DNA of 64,000 nt, taken from an uncultured Flavobacteriaceae bacterium. Its GTDB lineage: Bacteria; Bacteroidota; Bacteroidia; Flavobacteriales; Flavobacteriaceae. The position numbers were made by a program, and so were the translations under genes. Location: positions 1 through 64,000 of the forward strand of contig CANLWG010000019.1 of the NCBI GenBank assembly GCA_947494715.1, read 5' to 3'. A model generated the notes under the pieces. The model had not been told where the DNA came from. It did not search any database and saw only the letters and a program-made list of their open reading frames with translations. Position 1 is the first letter of the stretch. Each line of letters begins with the position of its first letter. Positions 51,861 to 63,000 of the stretch are shown in pieces.

Positions 51861-53315
51861 TTATAAAAAAGTCTCTTTCATACTTCGGAAAACCGCTTTT
51901 TTTCTCATCACATAAGTCCAAAACAAAATGATGGTACAAAGGGTTATTAAGGCCCCGCCCAAATACGAAATATCATTGGCCAATTCAAATCCTTCGGGCG
52001 CGATTAAAATATATGTGCTGCACACCATCGTCATGAAGATGGCCGGAAATAACGTAACCCAATAGGCTTTGTTCTCAAATATCAAATAAGCGGTAATTGT
52101 CCAAAGCACTACCATGGCCAAGGTCTGGTTGCTCCATGCAAAATAGCGCCAGATGATACCAAAATCCATTTGGGTCAGGGTAAAGGCAAGGACAAAAAGA
52201 GGAATACTTATGTATAATCTGTTCTTTATCTTTTTCTGGTCGGATTTAAAAATATCGGACAATATCAATCGTGCAGAACGAAATGCAGTATCTCCCGAGG
52301 TAATGGGGGCGGCGACTATGCCCAGTAAAGCCAAGATTCCTCCAATCCCTCCCAGCATATGCAATGATATTTCATTGGCCGCCCAAGCAGCGTTGTTATT
52401 GTTGGCCAACATGGCATTGTTGAGTTCACTTACATTTCCAAAGAATGTCATGGCCGCTGCAGCCCAAATAAGCGCTACGATCCCTTCCGTTATCATGGTG
52501 CCAAAAAAGATTCCTCTTCCGCATTTTTCGTTTTTCATACAACGTGCCATTAAGGGCGATTGTGTAGAATGAAAGCCTGATATGGCCCCACAAGCTATGG
52601 TTACAAAAAGTATAGGAAACAAAGGGGTCTCATCTGGATTGGTGGTCATGTTCCGAAGGTTTCCAGGATTCAGTTCGGGAATTTTATAGTCGCCAAAAAG
52701 TAGGGCCATAAGCAGACCTATTGCCATTAAAAGCATGGCCATACCAAAAATAGGATACAACTTGCTAATCAGCTTGTCTATGGGAAGTAGAGTGGATAAG
52801 ATATAATAAGCCAAAATAACGCCTACCCAGATCCAAAGGTTCCACATATCACCTGTCATTCCGTTAATTATCTTTGCAGGACCTACCAAAAAGACCGTCC
52901 CGACAAAAATCAACAAGGCTACCGTAAATAGCCGCATAATCTGTTTTACATTTGGGCCAAGATAGATGCCTACAACCTCACTAATACTTAATCCATTATG
53001 CCGAAGGGAAAGCATTCCAGAAAAGTAATCGTGTACGGCGCCAGCAAAAATACTTCCTAGAACAATCCATAGGAATGCAGCTGGCCCAAACATTGCACCT
53101 GCTATCGCTCCAAAAATAGGCCCCAAACCTGCTATGTTCAAAAATTGAATAAGAAAAACCCTCCACTGGGGCAACGGAACAAAATCAATATCATCCCGTA
53201 ATAGTACTGCTGGAGTTTTACGCTCAGTATCGATACCGAAAATCCTTTCTATAATCCTCCCATAAATGAAGTAACCGGCAATTAATACAATAATGGATAC
53301 GATAAATGAAACCAT
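51861..53315 (-). CDS. cstA: CstA-family carbon starvation / peptide transporter
   Basis: A 484-residue CstA-type membrane protein with about 12 helices. Typical segments are the GRIIERIFGID start, QFLNIAGLGPIFGAIAGAMFGPAAFLWIVLGSIFAGAVHDYFSGMLSLRHNG, and SGFHSTQSPLMARCMKNEKCGR. CstA proteins take up peptides or pyruvate. It is shorter than E. coli CstA (701 aa) but matches Bacteroidota members. It is downstream of the FAD oxidoreductase/sulfatase genes on the same strand (89-bp gap). Confidence 0.9.
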   Translation of the reverse strand: MVSFIVSIIVLIAGYFIYGRIIERIFGIDTERKTPAVLLRDDIDFVPLPQWRVFLIQFLNIAGLGPIFGAIAGAMFGPAAFLWIVLGSIFAGAVHDYFSGMLSLRHNGLSISEVVGIYLGPNVKQIMRLFTVALLIFVGTVFLVGPAKIINGMTGDMWNLWIWVGVILAYYILSTLLPIDKLISKLYPIFGMAMLLMAIGLLMALLFGDYKIPELNPGNLRNMTTNPDETPLFPILFVTIACGAISGFHSTQSPLMARCMKNEKCGRGIFFGTMITEGIVALIWAAAAMTFFGNVSELNNAMLANNNNAAWAANEISLHMLGGIGGILALLGIVAAPITSGDTAFRSARLILSDIFKSDQKKIKNRLYISIPLFVLAFTLTQMDFGIIWRYFAWSNQTLAMVVLWTITAYLIFENKAYWVTLFPAIFMTMVCSTYILIAPEGFELANDISYLGGALITLCTIILFWTYVMRKKAVFRSMKETFL

Positions 53316-53404
53316 TGATAAAATGATTTTTTTACTACTACCTTACTTTTGTTGAAATGAAAAATTCCCAAAAATTATTGGGCTACCATCTAATCCAAAG
53401 TACC

Positions 53405-55075
53405 TCATTTCAATATTTGACCTTTTTCCAACAATGATTTGCTTAGCATTTCATACTCCACATCCTGTACGGCTATACCCTTATCAATGGCCATTGTTGC
53501 AGCCGCCGCTGCGGATTGCCCCAAAATCATAAAAACCGGCTCCATGCGAATGGATCCAAAGGCGATATGACTGGAGGATACGCATACAGGAACAAGCAAA
53601 TTGGTACATTCGTCCTTTTTCGGAACCAAGGAACCATAGGATATGGCGTAGGGTCCATTGGTGCTTACTCCAATGTCCCCTTCGTTTTGTACAAAACCAT
53701 CTTCTTTGATATAACGTTGTACGTTATGAGAATCCATTGTATAGGAGCCCATACCGACAGAATTTGGTGTAGGCCGTTTTTTTAACAGTTCATTTTCCGT
53801 CATTACAAACTCCCCGATCATACGCCTAGCCTCCCTAACATAAATCTGGTGTGGCCAGTTGTCGTTATCTATAAACTCGTCTTTTGAAAGTCCCCATTTG
53901 GACATTTCCAACCGTATATTTTCAGGTACCCTTGGGTCGTTGGCCACAAACCATAAAAGGCCTTTTTGGTACTGCTCGTGTTCCTTAATAATTTCCTTTC
54001 TACGTTCATAGGAACCTTCCGGATAATCATAGTTCATCCCGATATTGTCACTACTAAAAGGGCCGTGATTGTTGGTATCGGTTTTGTGGTTTGGTATGAT
54101 ATCGAATTTGTTGAACCAACCGTCCCAACCTGTATCGAAAACCCTGCCCAAAAGTTCATATTGCATAGGGTCATAACCCTCAGGTTTAGGGAAGGGTACT
54201 CTATTAGGTTCATGATCGGTCATACATGTTCGAAAGCAATACGCCTGTATTTTATCGTCACCACTATGCTTTTCTCCCGGATGTTCATCTGATACCCTTG
54301 GTAAAAGTCCACTAGAGGGGTCATTAGGAGTAATATAGGGTGAGATATCGGATTCAAACCAATGACCATGATGTAGTACTCCCGTCTGTACGCCATTCCA
54401 TTCTTCCCTATAGACATCACGACCTTCACGACCCACGTGATAACTTACCCCGGCCGTGGCCATTAAATCTCCTTCATAAGTAGTGTCCAGGAACATTTTC
54501 CCTGTATAAATCTTTCCGCTCAAGGTAGTAATAGATACAATTTTGCCATCGACCATTTCCACACCATTCTCCCGATTCAGCCACTCATCCCGATCTACCC
54601 GAATTTCATATTCCTCAATCAAATTCTCAAATACTTTCTCCGCCACATGTGGCTCAAAAATCCACATAGTGCGATTCTCTCCATCCATGGCAGGTGTCCC
54701 CTGCCCTTTGTTGCCATATTCCTCCTTGGGCTGCCATTTCCAGGCTACGTCCGTATTGTAATGTTGCCATACCCGATGATAAAACTCCCTGGCAAGACCA
54801 CCGATAACACTTTTATCCCCAGTATCGGTAAAGCCCAGCCCTCCCGATGACAATCCGCCCAAATGCTTGTCCGGGGAAACCACAATTACTGACTTCCCTG
54901 ATTCTTTGGCTTCAACCGCAGCAATGACCGCAGCAGATGTGCCTCCATAAATAATGATATCGGCAGTATTTGAATCAGTTTTTATTTCGGTTTCTTGTTT
55001 ACAGCTCCATAGAAAGGCTAATGCTAATACTAAGATTATGGGAAGCGAAATGAGGTTTACTATGTTTTTTTTCAT
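53405..55075 (-). CDS. FAD-dependent oxidoreductase lipoprotein (first paralogue)
   Basis: A 556-residue exported flavoprotein (PF12831-type): lipobox LWSC, then the FAD-binding start DIIIYGGTSAAVIAAVEAKE, SPDKHLGGLSSGGLG, and a C-terminal stretch with [35 protein letters not shown] start at ATG 55075; the longer frame adds 15 polar residues. Closely related to the protein at 56746-58464, with a sulfatase gene between them. It probably oxidises a sugar or sugar-acid at the cell surface. Confidence 0.85.
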   Translation of the reverse strand: MKKNIVNLISLPIILVLALAFLWSCKQETEIKTDSNTADIIIYGGTSAAVIAAVEAKESGKSVIVVSPDKHLGGLSSGGLGFTDTGDKSVIGGLAREFYHRVWQHYNTDVAWKWQPKEEYGNKGQGTPAMDGENRTMWIFEPHVAEKVFENLIEEYEIRVDRDEWLNRENGVEMVDGKIVSITTLSGKIYTGKMFLDTTYEGDLMATAGVSYHVGREGRDVYREEWNGVQTGVLHHGHWFESDISPYITPNDPSSGLLPRVSDEHPGEKHSGDDKIQAYCFRTCMTDHEPNRVPFPKPEGYDPMQYELLGRVFDTGWDGWFNKFDIIPNHKTDTNNHGPFSSDNIGMNYDYPEGSYERRKEIIKEHEQYQKGLLWFVANDPRVPENIRLEMSKWGLSKDEFIDNDNWPHQIYVREARRMIGEFVMTENELLKKRPTPNSVGMGSYTMDSHNVQRYIKEDGFVQNEGDIGVSTNGPYAISYGSLVPKKDECTNLLVPVCVSSSHIAFGSIRMEPVFMILGQSAAAAATMAIDKGIAVQDVEYEMLSKSLLEKGQILK

Positions 55076-55130
55076 TATATCTATTTTTGTCCAATTTACT
55101 TTTACTTCTGTCACAGCCACAACACAAGAA

Positions 55131-56678
55131 TTAAGGATTTACGTCCATATTTGACGCCTCACTTTTTAGGATAGTATTCAAGTGTTCCTTGAGCTCTTGG
55201 GCCAACTCTGGATGTTCCTTATAGTGATTTTTAGATTCGGAAACATCATCTTTGAGGTTATACAATTCATCATTGCCATATTCATTCGTGGGTTCAATAT
55301 ATTTCCAATCACCTCTTCTCACGCCATACCGATTTCCTGAGGATTGTACAACGACCGACTTTCGTATGCTTTCATCTTTTCCCTCCAAAACAGAAAGCTG
55401 ATCATAACTGTCTACTGCCATATCAACAGGAAGGTCATAACCTATAATTGAGGCAAGGGTTGCTATGACATCGTTTAGGGCAAAGAGTTGGGTAGATTTA
55501 GTGTTCTTTGGAAAATGGCCCGGCCAACGTGCAATGAACGGAGTTCTCACTCCCCCTTCCCAAGCGGTCCTTTTTGTTCCTCGCAACACTCCGTTTGGAT
55601 AATGCCCACTATCATATTGCTCTTTTTTTGGAATACTTTCCGCGCTATTGGTAGTTGTTGTCAAGTCAATATCGGAGCGTGTAATTTCAAAATGTGACCC
55701 GTTGTCACTGGCAAATAAAACAATAGTATTCTCCGCCAGTTGCAAACTATCCAAGGTATCCAATAGTTTGCCGATATATGTGTCCAGCTCATATACATAA
55801 TCGCCATAAAGACCTGCCTTGGTAGCGCCCTGGAACTCTTCACTTGCTGCCAGGGGAATATGGGGCACATAAGGGGCAAAGTATAGGAAAAAAGGTTGGT
55901 CTTTATCGGCCTGAATATGGCTTTGCAAAAACTGCGTGCTTTTTTTGGTAATCCTATCGAGATATTGATCTGATGGAACAATTTCAATATGATCTTTGTT
56001 CTGAGCCGAAGCTATATTATAAAAGTCATGTTGCAAGGCGGCAACAATCTCCTTTTCGTCCATAATCCAACATTCACTGGCGCAGCTAAATCCGTACCAG
56101 TGCTCAAAACCATGGTCTACCGGGCCATCTGTAATAGGTTTGCTTAAATCCAGATTTGCACCGTTGTCCGGTGCTCTATGTTTTCCATAGCTTGCAGGTT
56201 TTTCCCCATCTAAGGTTGGGAACGAAGCCCCCAGATGCCATTTACCAAAACCGGCCGTGGTATAACCTGCATTTTGCAACATTTGGGGAAGGGTAAGTTG
56301 ACCCCTTGCCATCATGGAAGGTTCGTAGTTGGCCAGAACACCTGTTTTTTTCCAGCTTCGGAAGGGATAATTTCCTGTCATTAGTGCAAAACGGGATGGC
56401 GAACACGCTGCCACCGGACAATAGGCATCGCTCATCCGTATGCCCTGTGCTGCCAGCTTGTCCAAATTAGGTGTTGGAACCAGGGAATTTTTGTTATATG
56501 AACCCAAGTCCCCATATCCAAGATCATCGGCTAAAATGATTACCACATTGGGAAGTGTGGCCTCTTGTTTCCCTTTTTCCTGTTGTTTCTCTTTTTCTTG
56601 GCAAGAGCAAATAAAAAAGAACCCCATTAAAAAGAACAATCTTGACAAAGTCATTCGATACCATGAGTTTTCGTTCAT
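55131..56678 (-). CDS. Sulfatase (type I, formylglycine)
   Basis: A 515-residue exported sulfatase with a lipobox-like FICSC. The alkaline-phosphatase-fold metal site starts with VVIILADDLGYGD, and the FGly site CSPSR (Cys92 counted from ATG 56678) is followed by FALMTG, the signature of type I sulfatases needing an AtsB or FGE maturase elsewhere. Later motifs include GFGKWHLG and FASDNG. Start 56678 gives a proper signal; the long frame to 56765 overlaps the oxidoreductase gene. It removes sulfate from a sulfated glycan. Confidence 0.9.
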   Translation of the reverse strand: MNENSWYRMTLSRLFFLMGFFFICSCQEKEKQQEKGKQEATLPNVVIILADDLGYGDLGSYNKNSLVPTPNLDKLAAQGIRMSDAYCPVAACSPSRFALMTGNYPFRSWKKTGVLANYEPSMMARGQLTLPQMLQNAGYTTAGFGKWHLGASFPTLDGEKPASYGKHRAPDNGANLDLSKPITDGPVDHGFEHWYGFSCASECWIMDEKEIVAALQHDFYNIASAQNKDHIEIVPSDQYLDRITKKSTQFLQSHIQADKDQPFFLYFAPYVPHIPLAASEEFQGATKAGLYGDYVYELDTYIGKLLDTLDSLQLAENTIVLFASDNGSHFEITRSDIDLTTTTNSAESIPKKEQYDSGHYPNGVLRGTKRTAWEGGVRTPFIARWPGHFPKNTKSTQLFALNDVIATLASIIGYDLPVDMAVDSYDQLSVLEGKDESIRKSVVVQSSGNRYGVRRGDWKYIEPTNEYGNDELYNLKDDVSESKNHYKEHPELAQELKEHLNTILKSEASNMDVNP

Positions 56679-56745
56679 CGTATATGCATGTTTAATCGTA
56701 GGGCAAACCATTAGTTTATATAATCTGCCAAATTCCGTATACCAT

Positions 56746-58464
56746 TTATCGTATGCGTTGCCCATCTTTCAATAATACTTTTCGTAAGGTGAGATAGTTG
56801 ACGTCCTGAACCGCTATACCTGTATCAATGGCCAGGGAAGCGGCCGTAGCGGCAGATTGACCCAAAACCATAAAGACCGGTTCCATACGTATGGATCCAA
56901 AAGCAATGTGAGTTGCGCTCAGACAAACAGGGACGATTAAATTTTCACATTCCTCTTTTTTCGGTACTATGGATTTATAACTTATGGGGTAAGGCTTAAA
57001 GCCATGAGCTTCTACATTACCCTCGTTTTGGACAAAGCCGTTGGCATCTACGTATCGTTGTATATTATGGCTATCCATACCATAGGCTCCTAAACCGATA
57101 GGATCATTGGGGATATGCAGTCCCTCACAGTTGTGTTGGGTCATCACATAATCACTTACCATACGCCGTGCTTCCCGAATGTATAGCTGTTGCTGCCAGC
57201 CATCCGGTCTTTCAAATTCATCCTTTGTAGTTCCCCATCTTGAGGCCTCATCACGAACTTCCTTGGGAATTCTGGGGTGATTGGCCAAGGTCCACATGAG
57301 ACCCATTTGGTATTTTCTATGGTCTTCTACTATCCTTTCCCGTTCTGCATAGGACGCCTCAGGATACTCATAGTTTTTACCGATGTAATCTGTGGAAAAG
57401 CCGAATTTATTATTAGTATCCGTTTTCCTATTGGGCATGGTCGAATTGATCCAAGGCAGCAATGAATTTCCATAGCTATACATATCCCTAATAGACCCCG
57501 TACGGGCTTCGTAATTTCGAAATAACAATTCGTAGTTAATTTCGTCATAACCCTCTGGTTTTTTAAATGGGATACGGTTTTCGGGAACATCGGTTAGGCA
57601 CATCCGAAAACAATAGGCCTGTATTTTTTTATCACCGCTACCTTCAAGTCCGGGTTTTTCAACTACGTTGGGCAATAGACCACTTTTAGGATCTCCCTTT
57701 TTTACATAGGGGTCCACCCCGGGAATAAAATTATGGTTATACCCGTTTCTAGAAACTATACCACGTAATGATGTATTCTTAATATTAGCCTGCACCCCGT
57801 TCAGGGTTTCTCCATATTGGTCGTTGCTTTCCCTGCCATAGGTATAGGATACACCACTGGTGGCCATTAAATCTCCTTCGTATGTGGCATCTATGAATAC
57901 ATTCCCGGAAAAAACCTTCCCGCTCTCCATTTTTATGGATTGAATCTTTCCGTCGGTCTTTTTTACACCATTCTTCCTGTTTAAGCGTTCGTTATAAGTC
58001 AATGTAATATTCTCTTTGGCAATCATATCCTTGTAAACGGAGAGGGCCGCCGAAGGTTCAAAGGTCCACATAGAGTTTTCCCCTCTTTCAGTGCGAGTCT
58101 GCCCACTATCAAGATATTCGGATTTTTTCTGCCATTTCCAATTCTTGGGATTATCATAATACGTTTTAATATTCTCGTAAAATTCACGGGAAATACCTCC
58201 AATCGCAATTTTATTGCCAATATCCGTTTGACCCAATCCGCCTGTTGTCAGCCCCCCGATCCGATTTGTAGGCTCAATCAAGACTACTGATTTTCCCATT
58301 CTGCTACTTTGAATAGCGGCTGCTATTCCTGCGGAAGTGCCGCCATAAACAATGACATCTGCACTATTCTGATTTTTCTGTGCATCCAATGATTGCATAC
58401 ATCCAAAAATCAAAAATGTGGCAATAACCATTACGGTCGGTACTATTTTTTGTTTCATTTTCAT
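56746..58464 (-). CDS. FAD-dependent oxidoreductase lipoprotein (second paralogue)
   Basis: A 572-residue flavoprotein closely related to 53405-55075: lipobox [50 protein letters not shown], and [32 protein letters not shown] near the end. The start is taken as ATG 58464; Met residues at 58470 and 58506 are alternatives. It follows susD after a terminator-like hairpin and precedes the sulfatase gene. Confidence 0.85.
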   Translation of the reverse strand: MKMKQKIVPTVMVIATFLIFGCMQSLDAQKNQNSADVIVYGGTSAGIAAAIQSSRMGKSVVLIEPTNRIGGLTTGGLGQTDIGNKIAIGGISREFYENIKTYYDNPKNWKWQKKSEYLDSGQTRTERGENSMWTFEPSAALSVYKDMIAKENITLTYNERLNRKNGVKKTDGKIQSIKMESGKVFSGNVFIDATYEGDLMATSGVSYTYGRESNDQYGETLNGVQANIKNTSLRGIVSRNGYNHNFIPGVDPYVKKGDPKSGLLPNVVEKPGLEGSGDKKIQAYCFRMCLTDVPENRIPFKKPEGYDEINYELLFRNYEARTGSIRDMYSYGNSLLPWINSTMPNRKTDTNNKFGFSTDYIGKNYEYPEASYAERERIVEDHRKYQMGLMWTLANHPRIPKEVRDEASRWGTTKDEFERPDGWQQQLYIREARRMVSDYVMTQHNCEGLHIPNDPIGLGAYGMDSHNIQRYVDANGFVQNEGNVEAHGFKPYPISYKSIVPKKEECENLIVPVCLSATHIAFGSIRMEPVFMVLGQSAATAASLAIDTGIAVQDVNYLTLRKVLLKDGQRIR

Positions 58465-58537
58465 TCTCATTAGGTTTTTAAATATGGTTTTCTTCTTGGA
58501 AGCCATCGTATTGTTATAAATAGTAAGAAAAAAGTTT

Positions 58538-58571
58538 AAAAAGGCAGGTATAAAGCGTCACCTGCCTTTTT
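58538..58571 (-). terminator. Terminator after susD
   Basis: AAAAAGGCAGGT (58538-58549) pairs with ACCTGCCTTTTT (58560-58571); the stem is followed by T on the minus strand. It separates susD from the downstream oxidoreductase genes, so these may be made at a lower level or from their own promoter. Confidence 0.8.
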
Positions 58572-58603
58572 CAAATTCAACTAACTAAAACTAACACTAT
58601 TAT

Positions 58604-60055
58604 TTAATAACCAGGGTTTTGATCTTCTTGATTGACTGCCGGATTATTGTTTATTTCATCTTCTGGTATGGGCCATAAAAGACGCTCATCAAGAATGGGC
58701 TTACCTGCGGCTGCGAAAGCTTCCTTTACCTTACCTGTCCGTTTAAGATCAAACCATCGCCTTCTCTCGGTAATGAACTCATAGGCTCTTTCCTGAATAA
58801 CCGCATCTCTAAAATCATCTTGGCTTAAACCTGCAGCATAGTCCACAGGGGAGACTGAATTCGGATCAAAACCATAGGCCCTTCTCTTGATTATATTCAA
58901 GCGTTCCAAAGCCAATCCTGAAGGACCTCCCTCCGCCATTGCTGCCGCCTCGGCATAAAAAAGATAGGCTTCGGTAAAACGATAAACCGGTGCACTATAC
59001 AAACGAACACCCGAGGTATTGGTTATAAACTTTTTAAATAAAATTGGGGTTGTCGAGGGTAAATCGATCCATTCTCCATCCGCATTCTGAATTTGGGTGT
59101 AGAGATTGAAGCTTTTGCGTAGGTCATTATCATCCCAGCTATCGCCAATAAAAGAATTGGTATCCGGTAGCCATGCGAACACCCCACCGGAGCCATAATT
59201 ATAGGGAATATTGTTCGCTCTATGCAAGTAAACTGGTAGGGACGATTGTGCGGTTTCGGAGTGGTGAATTGAAAATATATCCTCTGGATTAGCAGTTACT
59301 GCAAAAATATTATAAAAATCATCGGGCTGTTCCACAGGAACCAAGGCAAAGGGTCCATTAGTTATAACGTCATCTGCCTTGGCCGCAGCGCCTTGCCAAT
59401 TTTCAGTAGTCAAATAAACATGCGCCAATAACATTTTAGCGGCCCATTTAGAGGCCCGTCCCGTAGCTTCTCCTACTTCTCCCAGCCCATTTTCTGCGGC
59501 CAAGCAATCTTGAATAATCAGCTCATATACTTTACTTTCAGGTTCTCTTGGTGCTTCAACTGCGCTTAAATCTACACTTTCACTTGTTTTTATGGGCACG
59601 GCACCCCAACCTCGTACCAACTCAAAATAACACAAGGCCCTTAGAAAATGTGCTTCTGCAAGAATACTATTCTGTACTTCCAGGTCTATATTTTCAATAT
59701 TGGGCACATTATCCAATACCGCATTGGCCCGATTGATGGTTTCGTAAAATGACAGCCAGTTAGTTGCACATCTACCGATATTTCTTTGGTCCAAAATCTG
59801 GTCCCATATCGTTATCGGGGCTTGTGAACCCCTACCAAACAAATAGTCTCCGTGCAACTCCGTCATGAGATAATTGGTAATTCCAAAAAAATCAGATTGC
59901 ATGCCCGAATAAACACCAGCTATGGCAGCTTCCGCATCGGACTGGTTGTTATAAAAGTTCGCCTTGGAAACAAAGTCCTTAGGCACCTCCTCCAAGGCCT
60001 CATCACAAGCGGAAAATAAAAATAACGTGAATATTACTAAGATTATATTTTTCAT
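58604..60055 (-). CDS. susD: SusD/RagB-family surface glycan-binding lipoprotein
   Basis: A 483-residue SusD-like protein: lipoprotein signal ending LFSAC, then the helical TPR-like region (FYNNQSDAEAAIAGVYSGM, ALCYFELVRGWGAVPI) and the C-terminal segment ERAYEFITERRRWFDLKRTGK typical for RagB/SusD. Start at ATG 60055 rather than 60082, because the longer frame overlaps the SusC stop. It binds an oligosaccharide at the cell surface for uptake by the SusC partner. Confidence 0.93.
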   Translation of the reverse strand: MKNIILVIFTLFLFSACDEALEEVPKDFVSKANFYNNQSDAEAAIAGVYSGMQSDFFGITNYLMTELHGDYLFGRGSQAPITIWDQILDQRNIGRCATNWLSFYETINRANAVLDNVPNIENIDLEVQNSILAEAHFLRALCYFELVRGWGAVPIKTSESVDLSAVEAPREPESKVYELIIQDCLAAENGLGEVGEATGRASKWAAKMLLAHVYLTTENWQGAAAKADDVITNGPFALVPVEQPDDFYNIFAVTANPEDIFSIHHSETAQSSLPVYLHRANNIPYNYGSGGVFAWLPDTNSFIGDSWDDNDLRKSFNLYTQIQNADGEWIDLPSTTPILFKKFITNTSGVRLYSAPVYRFTEAYLFYAEAAAMAEGGPSGLALERLNIIKRRAYGFDPNSVSPVDYAAGLSQDDFRDAVIQERAYEFITERRRWFDLKRTGKVKEAFAAAGKPILDERLLWPIPEDEINNNPAVNQEDQNPGY

Positions 60056-60081
60056 GATACTATATTCTTTATTCTTTATCA

Positions 60082-63000
60082 TTAGAATCTAAATTTTAAT
60101 CCCATAGCATAAATCTTGGCATTGGGATAACTACTTTGGTCATGGCCAAATCGCAAGCGGTCACCAACATCACTGTCATCCGTCCCCCTGGTATTTGCTT
60201 CCGGATCAAGACCCGAGTAGCTGGTAAATGTGAACAGATTTGTACCGGAAATATACAATTGCGCCATATCAAAACCCTTAAGTCCCATTTGTTTTACCGG
60301 GAAGTTATAGGCCAACCGTAACGATCTAATTCTAAGATAACTGGCATCCTCGATAAATCGTTCGGACACGGTTACCTGAGTTGCACTGCTTATTTTTGGA
60401 TATTTGGCATCTGGATTAGGGTTTTCTTCCGTCCAATAGTTTCCGATAATATCCCTAAACTGGTTGTTGCCTCTTTGGAAAGAATTCAAATGTGTACCTA
60501 GGGTGGCATTGAACAATTCATTTCCCTGAACACCCTCTATCTGAACATTCAACTCTACGCCTTTATAGCTAAAGTTAGTAGCAATGCCATAAATAAAATC
60601 AGGATGGTAACTGCCTAGAATAACCCTATCCAGCGCATTTATGGTCCCGTCCGGTACACCGTCCGGACCACTGATATCTTGATATTTAATAAAACCCTCA
60701 TCATCAAGGCCATCTTCAAGCAAACCATAAAATGCTCCAATCGGCTCGCCAACCCTAGCGATATTGGCACTTGGCCATACGGCACCTTGGCCTGATCCAA
60801 AAATGTCACTGTCTCCTGCAAGTTCAATGACCTCATTTCTGTTTGCAGATATTTGTGCCGAGATGTCCCATTTAAAATCACCTCTAAGAATATCGGCATC
60901 GATACCCAATTCTACTCCTTCGTTTTGTATTTCCCCAAGATTCCTAAGAATAGATCCAAAACCAACGGTTGGCGGCAAGGGAACTGAAGCTAATAAATCT
61001 TTGGTGTTCTTTTTATAATAGTCGAACACAAACCGTAGCCGATCATTAAACAGGTTGAGATCAAAACCCACATCTAGCTGTCCCGTGGTTTCCCATTTTA
61101 ACTCGCTATTGGATATACCCGATGGCACAAAACCGATGACATCGGTCTGACCCTCATAAATATATTTTTCAGAATCTAGTCGGTCTAGTGATTGGTAAGG
61201 GTTCAAAGCCGTATTTCCAGTTATACCATAGCTTGCTCTTAGTTTTAAATTGCTAATAAGTTTGCTGTTCTCAAGAAAGGGTTCGTCGGAAACGCGCCAG
61301 GCCAATGCCCCAGAAGGGAAGTACCCCCACTTGTTATCCGCACCAAACCTTGAGGAGCCATCTGCCCGTATACTTGCTGTTATAAAGTACTTGCCCTTAA
61401 ACGAATAGTTTGCCCTTGAAAGGAAGGAGATGAGCGTCCAATCCGTATAGTTAGAAAGAGGGTTTAGGATAGTTTCGGCCGCGGCCAAGTCAAAATTCTC
61501 GGTTATATTGTTGGAAAAGCCCTCTACCTGTGCTCTTGAATCACGACTTAGATTGGTTTGGTAGGTGACTCCTCCGATAACATTTAAATTATGTTTCTCG
61601 TTGAACAGTTTTGAATATGTGAGCACATTCTCGGTCAAAAATGTATTGGTATATGCGTTTTCCTCCGTTGCCTGACCTCTGTCGTTGTCATAAATGATAG
61701 GTATGAATTGTTCATCCAGCGAATGGCGATATTGTAAGCCCAATAGAGTCCGAAAGGTCAAATTTGGGGAGAAAGAAACATCAAACGTAGTGTTTGCCAA
61801 AATGCTATTGGCGAGCAAACGGTCTTTTCTAAGCGTATATATTAACGGGTTCCGCATATCGGCGGAACCAAAATTGTAGGCTTGTTCAATTTGAGTAGGT
61901 AAGCCATCCTGATCATAAAGTGGCAAGGTGGGAGGAGCCGAAGCAGCAGCAGAAAGCATGGAATTTCCACGGTTTCCGTTGTCTACCGGCACGGCATTTT
62001 GCTCACTTCTTGTGAGCTGCAAGTTGACCCCCATTTTGAGCCAACTTTTCAGTTCTTGATCCAGATTTACTCGAATAGATCCTCTGGTTACCCCTGAGTT
62101 CTCTATAATCCCTTCCTGATCATAGTAGTTTCCAGAAATGGAATACCTGCCTTTTTCCGACCCTCCGGAAAATGTAACGGTATGGTTGTGTATCGGAGCA
62201 ACCCTGAAAATAGCATCCCACCAGTCGGTGCCAGGGTTTTGAACCTCATCAACATTAAAAAATGGATCTAACCCTTCATTTCTCAACCACTCATTGGCAA
62301 TAACCGCATATTCTTTTGCATCAAGCAGTTCATAACGGTTTATGGCCTGTTGCATACCAAAAAATGTGTTTACCTCAATTTTGGAGTCCTGTCCTTTTGC
62401 GCCTCTTTTGGATGTTATGATGACCACACCATTTGCTCCACGTGAACCGTAAATTGCTGTTGCCGACGCATCTTTTAGGATATCAACGGATTCAATATCG
62501 GAAGGGTTCAAGAAATCGATACCGCCTGTAACAGGAAATCCATCTACTACGTAAAGGGGTTGATTGTCCCCTATCAGGGAATTACCTCCCCGAATACGTA
62601 CCTCTATCCTTCCACCGGGTGTCCCAGAATTTTGAGAAACCCGTACCCCGGCGGCCCCAACTTTTAAAGCCTGCTCCATATTATATACCGGGGCGGCCTC
62701 CAAGGTTTCCGTCTTTACCTGAGAAACAGAACCTGTTAAGTCCGCCTTTCTCACACTTCCATAGCCTACGACAACCACTTCTTCCAACCCGGCGGTACTT
62801 TCTTGTAGTGAAACATTCAAAGTCGTTTGGCCGCTTACAGCTACTTCCTTGGTGGCAAAACCGATATAGGACACTACCAAGATGGTATTTTGATCTTCAA
62901 GCTGTATAGAGAAATTTCCATCAAAATCGGCGGTAACCCCATTGGTAGTTCCTTTCTCAACAATATTTGCGGCCGGCAAAGGTGACCCATTGGTATCTGT

